Below, piece by piece: positions 1 through 4,360 of a DNA stretch of 5,497 bases. The DNA is from an uncultured Chloroflexota bacterium. Lineage in GTDB: Bacteria > Chloroflexota > Anaerolineae > Aggregatilineales > Phototrophicaceae. The position numbers and the translations under genes were made by a program. Every line of letters starts with the position of its first letter. Position 1 is the first letter of the stretch. The notes beneath the pieces are model-generated. The model had not been told where the DNA came from. It was given only the letters and a program-made list of their open reading frames with translations, and ran no database searches. The stretch covers positions 1 through 5,497 of the forward strand of contig CALMDI010000790.1 of assembly GCA_937864975.1 (NCBI GenBank), written 5' to 3'.

Positions 1-19
1 ATTTTAGCATAGCCAAAAT
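1..19 (-). other. AT-rich hairpin after the last gene
   Basis: On the minus strand ATTTTGGC and GCTAAAAT can form an eight-pair stem with one G-U wobble around a three-base TAT loop. It begins 14 bases past the TAG stop of the last methyltransferase. It reaches the window edge, so any T-tract behind it cannot be seen. It could be part of an operon-end terminator, but the stem is AT-rich and weak. Confidence 0.2.
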
Positions 20-32
20 CCGAACGCCAGCC

Positions 33-680
33 CTATTTTCGCGCCACGATCACCGTGGCGACGCTGCGCGGGCACGCTTCCTGAAGGACTTCCGCGGCAA
101 AGCCATAGGGCGCGAACAGGGCTTCAATCGCGGTCTGGGGCGTCTCCACGCCGCGCTGCCCGGTGATGCGGTACAACCATTCGATTGTACCCACCAGCGC
201 GTCACCGCCCGTCAGCACGGCATTCGGTACGATGACGAAGCGACCGTCAGGCTGTAAGACGCGGTAAACCTCGCGCAGGGTTTCGGACGCCAGGATGAAC
301 TCGGCGGGAAACGTGCTCACGACCGCGGCAAATGCAGCATCCGCATAGGGAAGCCGCTGCGACATGCCCCGCGAGAGGCGTACCGGCAGCCTGTGCTGGC
401 GCAGCTTTCGGCTGGCAATGCGCCCCATGTAGGGCGAGAGGTCATGCCCTAGCGCCTGATAGCCTGCGTTGTGAAGGTCGATTTGAAGATCGCCCGTGCC
501 GTAGGCAATTTCGAGAACGCGCGCCCCCCGTTCGGCGTTGAGGTGGTTCAGCGCCGTTCGCTGCCAGCAGCGCCACGCGCCGAGCGATACGGATTTACTC
601 ACCGTGTCATACGTGAAGGCGAACTCATTGTAGAGCAGCCGAAAGCCAAACTGGACGAGCTTCCACCACGGCTTCAGCAT
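33..680 (-). CDS. Class I SAM-dependent methyltransferase (Methyltransf_11-like)
   Basis: Predicted small-molecule methyltransferase of 215 residues, substrate unknown. After a basic, aromatic N-terminus (KPWWKLVQFGFRLLYNEFAF) comes TYDTVSKSVSLGAWRCWQ, a helical cap usual in this subfamily. SAM-binding motif I is VLEIAYGTGD (55-64); the common form is VLEIGCGTG, so Ala-Tyr replaces Gly-Cys in the glycine loop. GHDLS gives the acidic ribose-binding Asp80. LPYADAAFAAVVSTFPAEFI (110-129) is the motif II region, and REVYRVLQPDGRFVIVPNA (136-154) includes the turn before strand 5. The N-terminal YNEFAFTYD and the TFPAEFI segment resemble a methyltransferase family I associate with Chloroflexota; this is from memory and not tested. 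The ATG lies 9 bases after the GDPD stop, and no clear Shine-Dalgarno site precedes it, so translation probably depends on coupling. It is unlike the other methyltransferase in this window beyond the shared fold. Confidence 0.86.
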   Translation of the reverse strand: MLKPWWKLVQFGFRLLYNEFAFTYDTVSKSVSLGAWRCWQRTALNHLNAERGARVLEIAYGTGDLQIDLHNAGYQALGHDLSPYMGRIASRKLRQHRLPVRLSRGMSQRLPYADAAFAAVVSTFPAEFILASETLREVYRVLQPDGRFVIVPNAVLTGGDALVGTIEWLYRITGQRGVETPQTAIEALFAPYGFAAEVLQEACPRSVATVIVARK

Positions 681-689
681 CGTCGCCGT

Positions 690-1439
690 TCAGCCGCGCA
701 GCGCTTGAAGAATAACATCCGGCTTGTCGGTGATGATGGCATCAACGCCGAGACTGCGAAGCTCCGCGGCGCGCGCAGGGTCATTCACCGTCCAAGTGTT
801 GACCCGATAGCCGTCGCGCTTGATATCGACCATAACCGAGGCGTCGATCATCGTCTGGCGCGGGTGTCGCGCTTCGTGCGGCACCGTTTGAATAAGCTCC
901 CAATCGTTCGACCGGGTTTCTTCCGAATAGAGAAAGCCTATCGGCACTTCAGGTGCGATGGCGCGAAACGTTTTGAGAATTTCGGAGCTGAAGGATGAGA
1001 CGATGACCCGGCTTTCCAGCCCAAACGAGCGGATAGAGTCCGCGACTGCCTGCTCCGTGCCCGGTAGCATGTTCCGGTCGGCTTTAACTTCGACGTTGAT
1101 GTAAAGGCGCTGCCCAACCGCCTGGAAAACCTCGTCGAGCGTGGGAATGCGCGCGCCTTTGTAGGGTTCTAAGCGGTGGCTCGCGTCGAGCGCTTTCAGA
1201 TCGGCAAGGGTCTTGTGGTAAACGCATCCGCTGCCGCCGGTGGTGTGATCCACTGTCGCATCATGAATCACGACCAGATGGCGGTCGGCGCTCAGCCACA
1301 CGTCCAGCTCAATACCGTCCGCGCCCTGATCCGCGGCAAGCTCGAATGCCGGAAGCGTGTTCATCGGCGCGTAGGCGCTTGCGCCGCGATGCCCGAAAAC
1401 CAGCGTCCGCCCCTGATACCAGTTATCCAACAGTCCCAT
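690..1439 (-). CDS. Glycerophosphodiester phosphodiesterase
   Basis: Hydrolyses glycerophosphodiesters, such as deacylated phospholipids, to glycerol 3-phosphate and an alcohol; metal dependent. The 249-residue protein has no signal peptide, so it is probably a cytoplasmic enzyme of the UgpQ type. GDPD TIM-barrel motifs in order are GHRGASAYAP (His17, Arg18), DGIELDVWLSADRHLVVIHD (metal ligands Glu44 and Asp46; His59), PTLDEVF, NVEVK (Glu117, third metal ligand), RVNTWTVND and AIITDKPD near the C-terminus. His17 and His59 correspond to the catalytic histidine pair. An oddity is PMNT (residues 25-28) where nearly all relatives have PENT, so Met26 replaces a conserved glutamate. The frame stays open for 46 codons before the ATG, but that extension overlaps the Rieske gene and is unlike GDPD. 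The gene lies 8 bases after the Rieske stop and 9 bases before the last methyltransferase. The catalytic set otherwise looks complete. Confidence 0.93.
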   Translation of the reverse strand: MGLLDNWYQGRTLVFGHRGASAYAPMNTLPAFELAADQGADGIELDVWLSADRHLVVIHDATVDHTTGGSGCVYHKTLADLKALDASHRLEPYKGARIPTLDEVFQAVGQRLYINVEVKADRNMLPGTEQAVADSIRSFGLESRVIVSSFSSEILKTFRAIAPEVPIGFLYSEETRSNDWELIQTVPHEARHPRQTMIDASVMVDIKRDGYRVNTWTVNDPARAAELRSLGVDAIITDKPDVILQALRG

Positions 1440-1445
1440 TCGCTG

Positions 1446-1449
1446 CCCT
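1446..1449 (-). promoter_or_regulatory. Ribosome binding site of the GDPD gene, overlapping the Rieske stop
   Basis: AGGG lies six bases before the ATG at 1437-1439 and shares two bases with the TAG stop of the Rieske gene (1448-1450). This arrangement suits translational coupling and supports this ATG, instead of the upstream codons of the longer open frame that runs back into the Rieske gene. Confidence 0.5.
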
Positions 1450-1762
1450 ACTTTCGCGCCGCGATCTGAAGGTCGTCGTTCTCCACCCGAACCGCATAGG
1501 TTTTGACGGGGACGAACGCCGGTGGAGCCAGCACCTTGCCATCCCGAACATCGAAGCACGCGCCGTGTTTCACGCACTCCAGAGCGTACCCGTCAAGGGT
1601 GCCTTCGGACAAGGGATATTCCTCGTGCGTGCAGTTGTCTTCGACCGCGTAGAATTCGCCATCGACGTTGAACACGACAATCCAGTGCCGACCCAGTTCC
1701 ACGACGAGGCGCTCGCCCGGCGGTAAGTCTTCGACTTTGGCAATCGTCACGAAATCGGACAT
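1448..1762 (-). CDS. Rieske [2Fe-2S] ferredoxin in the suf operon
   Basis: Small soluble electron carrier, 104 residues, the usual length for the ferredoxin component of bacterial non-heme dioxygenases (BphF/NdoA-like). The Rieske cluster ligands are intact: Cys44-x-His46 (NCTHEE) and Cys63-x2-His66 (ECVKH), 16 residues between the pairs. The flanking SEGTLDGYALEC and the C-terminal FVPVKTYAVRVEN strand fit the Rieske fold. No signal peptide or membrane anchor is present, so it is not the Rieske subunit of a bc1-type complex. The ATG lies 3 bases after the sufU stop, and a GAGG inside the end of sufU (1774-1777, 11-base spacing) can serve as its ribosome binding site. Small Rieske ferredoxins accompany suf genes in several phyla. 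It may be a client of the pathway or supply electrons to it; which applies here is inference. No oxygenase large subunit lies in the window. Confidence 0.92.
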   Translation of the reverse strand: MSDFVTIAKVEDLPPGERLVVELGRHWIVVFNVDGEFYAVEDNCTHEEYPLSEGTLDGYALECVKHGACFDVRDGKVLAPPAFVPVKTYAVRVENDDLQIAARK

Positions 1763-1765
1763 GCG

Positions 1766-2170
1766 TTATTCATCCTCGTCCTGAGTCCGGTTCCACTCGG
1801 CAAGCCCATAGGCGCCGACCTTGAGCACTTTGAGCGACAGCAGCGCGCATTTGATTCGATTCATCGACAGCGAAATGCCGAGCAGGTCGAAAATATCTTC
1901 TTTGGCGATATGGCGTAATTCATCGAGCGTTTTGCCGACAATTTCCTCGCTCAGCATCGACATCGACGCCTGACTGATCGCGCAGCCCTCGCCTTCCCAG
2001 CCCACTTCTTGCACGCGGTTCTGTTCATCCACGCGCAGGGTCAGGTGCAGGCGGTCGCCGCACAGGGGGTTGTTGCCCTCGAAATCGATGTCGGCAGGCT
2101 GCAGCAGCCCGTGATGCCGCGGGTTCTTCGCGTGATCCAGAATCTGCTCGCGATACATATCGTCAAACAT
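1766..2170 (-). CDS. sufU: Fe-S assembly scaffold / sulfur acceptor SufU
   Basis: SufU is a zinc-containing IscU-like protein that takes the persulfide sulfur from SufS and passes it to SufBCD; it stands in for SufE in Gram-positive bacteria and several other phyla. The ATG start gives 134 residues. The N-terminal MYREQILDHAKNPRHHG block is typical of the family. The metal-site residues are all present: Cys37 and Asp39 (PLCGD), Cys63 (EGCAIS) and Cys108 (RIKCALL). The long spacing between Cys63 and Cys108, spanning SMLSEEIVGKTLDELRHIAK, contains the insert that distinguishes SufU from classical IscU. The C-terminus is acidic (TQDEDE). The gene sits 20 bases after sufS and 3 bases before the Rieske gene. 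Its composition is lower in GC than sufD (about 52% by hand count over 1801-1980), with no sign of damage. Confidence 0.95.
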   Translation of the reverse strand: MFDDMYREQILDHAKNPRHHGLLQPADIDFEGNNPLCGDRLHLTLRVDEQNRVQEVGWEGEGCAISQASMSMLSEEIVGKTLDELRHIAKEDIFDLLGISLSMNRIKCALLSLKVLKVGAYGLAEWNRTQDEDE

Positions 2171-2176
2171 AGCCGT

Positions 2177-2183
2177 CTCTCCC
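2177..2183 (-). promoter_or_regulatory. Ribosome binding site deciding the sufU start
   Basis: GGGAGAG lies six bases before the ATG at 2168-2170. A longer frame from the TTG at 2186-2188 would cover this site and add only MPGETA, which does not belong to SufU. The ATG start is preferred. Confidence 0.65.
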
Positions 2184-2190
2184 GGCAAAA

Positions 2191-3447
2191 TTATAGCGTG
2201 AACGCCGTCTTTGCCTTGTAAAGCCCCTCGATCAGCGCGTCGATTTCCGTGAAGGTGTTGTAAAGATAGAAGCTCGCGCGGGCGCTGGCGGGTATTCCGA
2301 GCACGTCATGCAGCGGCTGCGCACAGTGATGCCCCGCGCGAACGGCAATGCCCTGCCCGTCGAGCAACTGCGCCACGTCGTGCGCGTGGATGCCCTGCAT
2401 GGAGAACGTCGCCACCGCGCCTTTCTTCTCCGCGTCCGGTCCGTAGAGCGTGATCCCCGGCACTTCCGCAAGCCGGTCGAGCGCGTAGACGGTCATCGCC
2501 TGCTCGTGCGCGTGGATATTTTCCATGCCAAGCGCCGACAGGTAATCGACCGCCGCGCCAAGCCCAATCGCTTCGGCAATCGCGGGCGTTCCCGCCTCGA
2601 ACTTGTACGGCAGTTCATTCCACGTGCTGCCTTCCAGCCGCACGCGGGAAATCATATCGCCGCCGCCCATCCACGGCGGCATGGCTTCGAGCAGGTCGCG
2701 CCTGCCGTACAACACGCCGATCCCGGTGGGTCCGATCATCTTGTGCCCGCTGAAGACGAAGAAATCACAGTCCAGCGCCTGCACGTCGACAGGCATGTGG
2801 GGCACCGCCTGCGCGCCATCGACCAGTATGAGCGCCCCCGCGTCGTGCGCCTGACGCGCCATCTGTGCGACCGGGTTAACCGTGCCAAGCACATTGGAAA
2901 CGTACATCACGGTCACCAGCTTGACCGGCTCCTCGCGTAAAATCTGCGCGTAGGCGTTGAGGTCGAGCGTGCCATCGGGCAATACGGGGACGTAGCGAAT
3001 GTGAACCCCTTTTTCCGCCGCCAGCATTTGCCACGGCACGATGTTGGAGTGATGCTCCATCTGCGTTGAGACGACGACATCGCCCTCGCTCAGGTTCGCG
3101 CGCGCCCACGTCTGCGCGACGAGATTTATGCCCTCGGTCGTGCCGCGCGTGTAGATGATCTCACGCTTGCTCGGCGCGTTGATAAATTTCTTGACCTTGA
3201 TGCGCGCTTCCTCGTAGGCAAAGGTCGCCGCTTCGCTCAGCTTATGGATGCCGCGATGCACGTTGGCGTTGTAGCGACGGTAGTAGTCGTCCAGCGTGTC
3301 GATGACCTGATTCGGCTTCTGGCTCGACGCGGCATTGTCGAGATAAATCAGCGGCACCCCCGTATGATGCTCCTGATGCAGAATCGGGAAATCGGCGCGC
3401 ACCGCGTCGACATCATAGGGCATCCCATTCGACGGCTGCGGATTCAT
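2191..3447 (-). CDS. sufS: Type II cysteine desulfurase SufS
   Basis: PLP-dependent, cytoplasmic. It converts L-cysteine to L-alanine and holds the sulfur as a persulfide on its active-site cysteine, for delivery to SufU. The ATG start gives 418 residues, normal for SufS (about 405-420). In order the sequence shows the N-terminal YLDNAASSQKP block, TRGTTEGINLVAQ (PLP phosphate region), MEHHSNIVPWQ (131-133 region, the histidine that stacks on PLP), VDGAQ (Asp210 and Gln213, PLP ring contacts), SGHK with the Schiff-base Lys236, and RAGHHCAQP with the catalytic Cys375. The short segment around Cys375 and the ASFYLYNT motif after it mark group II (SufS/CsdA) rather than the IscS/NifS group. The sufU ATG lies 20 bases after the TAA stop, so the enzyme and its sulfur acceptor are made together. 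No key residue is missing. Confidence 0.97.
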   Translation of the reverse strand: MNPQPSNGMPYDVDAVRADFPILHQEHHTGVPLIYLDNAASSQKPNQVIDTLDDYYRRYNANVHRGIHKLSEAATFAYEEARIKVKKFINAPSKREIIYTRGTTEGINLVAQTWARANLSEGDVVVSTQMEHHSNIVPWQMLAAEKGVHIRYVPVLPDGTLDLNAYAQILREEPVKLVTVMYVSNVLGTVNPVAQMARQAHDAGALILVDGAQAVPHMPVDVQALDCDFFVFSGHKMIGPTGIGVLYGRRDLLEAMPPWMGGGDMISRVRLEGSTWNELPYKFEAGTPAIAEAIGLGAAVDYLSALGMENIHAHEQAMTVYALDRLAEVPGITLYGPDAEKKGAVATFSMQGIHAHDVAQLLDGQGIAVRAGHHCAQPLHDVLGIPASARASFYLYNTFTEIDALIEGLYKAKTAFTL

Positions 3448-3456
3448 GAACTTTTG

Positions 3457-3462
3457 CCCTTC
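3457..3462 (-). promoter_or_regulatory. Ribosome binding site deciding the sufS start
   Basis: GAAGGG lies 9 bases before the ATG at 3445-3447. An in-frame GTG at 3499-3501 would add 18 residues with no resemblance to SufS and would overlap this site and the small hairpin, so the ATG is chosen. Confidence 0.6.
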
Positions 3463-3477
3463 ACTAATATCTCTCAC

Positions 3478-3498
3478 GGACACGCCGAAAGCCTGTCC
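3478..3498 (-). other. Small hairpin in the sufS leader
   Basis: On the minus strand GGACA (3494-3498) pairs with TGTCC (3478-3482). Inside this is a G-G mismatch, a further GC/GC pair and a five-base loop (TTTCG). It occupies the gap between the methyltransferase stop and the sufS ribosome binding site. No T-tract follows, so it is not an intrinsic terminator. It might influence mRNA processing or stability, or be chance. Confidence 0.25.
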
Positions 3499-3502
3499 CA
3501 CG

Positions 3503-4243
3503 CTAGAGAGGCTTCCGAAGAATAAACGCGACGGCTGGAATTAAAATCTCGTTTGCCAGCCAGACGCGCGTCAGGAAATGCAGGCGAAAATGAGTGTCTT
3601 TGGTCGCCGCAAGCTCAAAGCCTGAATTCTGAATCAGCTTCTTCATCCCGCGAAACGTCAGCGGATACAGCCCCGCATCGGCGTAACTGCGGACGCGAGT
3701 GCCGACCTTGCGACGCTTGACTGTTTTCCGCAGAAATTTCGCCAGCGGGAACGGGAAATAATGAAAGGGCTTGAACCCATGACCCGCGTGCGGATTGAAC
3801 CACGGCGGAATCAGAATATAGGCAAAGCCGCCCGGTTTCGTCACCCGAAACATCTCATCGAGGCTGTGCTGGCGCGCGCCCGGCGGAATATGCTCGAAAA
3901 CGCCGCGCGAGATGGCGAGGTCGAAGGTGTTATCAGGAAGCGGAATCTGGCTGGCATAGGCTTTAACCGCCCGCGTCCAGAACTGTGAGTTCGCATAAGA
4001 GGGATCGAGATTCACTGCAAAGGTGTGTCGCAGATCGCTCAGGGTTTTGCAGAATTCGCCGCGCGCGCCGCCGACATCCAGTACCGACTTCCCTTCCAGC
4101 GACAGAAACTCCTCTATCTCACCGATCAGGACTTCGGCAAAATACAACCGCATCGCGACCATGTTGCTGCCTTCGTAGCGATGCCAGTTGTAGTACCAGA
4201 GTTTACGGTAATGCTCTAAAAGCGCAGCCTCCTGCCGTTTCAC
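3503..4243 (-). CDS. Class I SAM-dependent methyltransferase between sufD and sufS
   Basis: Predicted cytoplasmic methyl transfer from S-adenosylmethionine; the substrate cannot be told from sequence. With the GTG start the protein has 246 residues. SAM-binding motif I is VLDVGGARGEF (54-64), the acidic residue after strand 2 is the Asp of NLDPS (Asp80), the motif II region ends in VFEHIPP (around 116-121), and KPGG (136-139) leads into strand 5. This is the Methyltransf_11 layout. After strand 5 comes PPWFNPHAGHGFKPFHYFPF, an insert rich in aromatics, histidine and proline, as seen in several glycan- or lipid-acting methyltransferases. A basic patch (172-185, RKTVKRRKVGTRVR) and a C-terminal hydrophobic stretch (227-242, VWLANEILIPAVAFIL) suggest possible peripheral membrane contact, which is inference. 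The gene separates sufD from sufS. It follows a terminator-like hairpin and ends 55 bases before the sufS ATG. Family assignment is secure; a role in Fe-S assembly is not supported. Confidence 0.87.
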   Translation of the reverse strand: MKRQEAALLEHYRKLWYYNWHRYEGSNMVAMRLYFAEVLIGEIEEFLSLEGKSVLDVGGARGEFCKTLSDLRHTFAVNLDPSYANSQFWTRAVKAYASQIPLPDNTFDLAISRGVFEHIPPGARQHSLDEMFRVTKPGGFAYILIPPWFNPHAGHGFKPFHYFPFPLAKFLRKTVKRRKVGTRVRSYADAGLYPLTFRGMKKLIQNSGFELAATKDTHFRLHFLTRVWLANEILIPAVAFILRKPL

Positions 4244-4253
4244 AATCTGGCGA

Positions 4254-4260
4254 CCTCTCC
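4254..4260 (-). promoter_or_regulatory. Ribosome binding site deciding the methyltransferase start
   Basis: GGAGAGG lies 10 bases before the GTG codon at 4241-4243. The alternative in-frame TTG at 4268-4270 has no purine-rich site before it, and this GGAGAGG would fall inside that longer reading frame. The GTG start is therefore preferred. Confidence 0.6.
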
Positions 4261-4270
4261 GAGATTCCAA

Positions 4271-4300
4271 ACTCTATGAGACGACTACTCAGCATTACAA
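4271..4300 (-). promoter_or_regulatory. Weak sigma70-like promoter candidate
   Basis: TTGTAA (4295-4300) and TAGAGT (4271-4276) are separated by 18 bases, and each matches the sigma70 consensus at four of six positions. The pair lies directly behind the terminator-like hairpin and just before the ribosome binding site of the methyltransferase, a sensible place for a promoter that restarts transcription. Matches this weak occur by chance, so this is a candidate only. Confidence 0.25.
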
Positions 4301-4335
4301 GAAAGGCGCGCCCATTACCCGGAATGGCACGCGCC
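4301..4335 (-). terminator. Terminator-like hairpin after sufD
   Basis: Read on the minus strand, GGCGCG (4330-4335) pairs with CGCGCC (4305-4310), and CCATT (4323-4327) pairs with AATGG (4312-4316). A small internal bulge (TG against G) separates the two stem blocks, and the loop is six bases. TTTC follows directly. It lies 25 bases past the sufD stop codon. The stem is strong and GC-rich, but the T-tract is short (TTTCTT), so it could act as a partial terminator that lowers expression of the downstream genes rather than ending the transcript. Confidence 0.55.
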
Positions 4336-4360
4336 CCTGGGGTTCTTGACTACACGAAGC

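Noticed and set aside
471..998. Plus-strand open frame of 175 codons across the GDPD and last-methyltransferase junction.
   Set aside because: It spans two well-supported minus-strand genes, has an Arg-rich composition with no domain signal, and has no supporting ribosome binding site that I could see.
1440..1577. In-frame upstream extension of the GDPD reading frame overlapping the Rieske gene, as a possible longer N-terminus.
   Set aside because: The added residues do not resemble GDPD, they overlap a well-supported Rieske gene in another frame, and a Shine-Dalgarno site sits six bases before the ATG at 1437-1439.
2308..2940. Long plus-strand open frame of 210 codons opposite sufS.
   Set aside because: Rich in Arg, His and Val, with no recognisable motif, and lying entirely opposite a highly conserved gene. 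It is the expected reverse-frame artefact in GC-rich DNA.
3448..3501. GTG start at 3499-3501 giving SufS an 18-residue extension.
   Set aside because: The extension is unlike SufS, and a clear GAAGGG site 9 bases before the ATG at 3445-3447 fits the usual SufS length.
3541..4200. The methyltransferase between sufD and sufS looked lower in GC (about 56% by hand count) than sufD (about 65% over 4561-4800), suggesting recent transfer.
   Set aside because: A sampled block of sufU (1801-1980) is lower still, about 52%, and sufU is clearly native to the locus. Composition therefore does not mark the methyltransferase as foreign.
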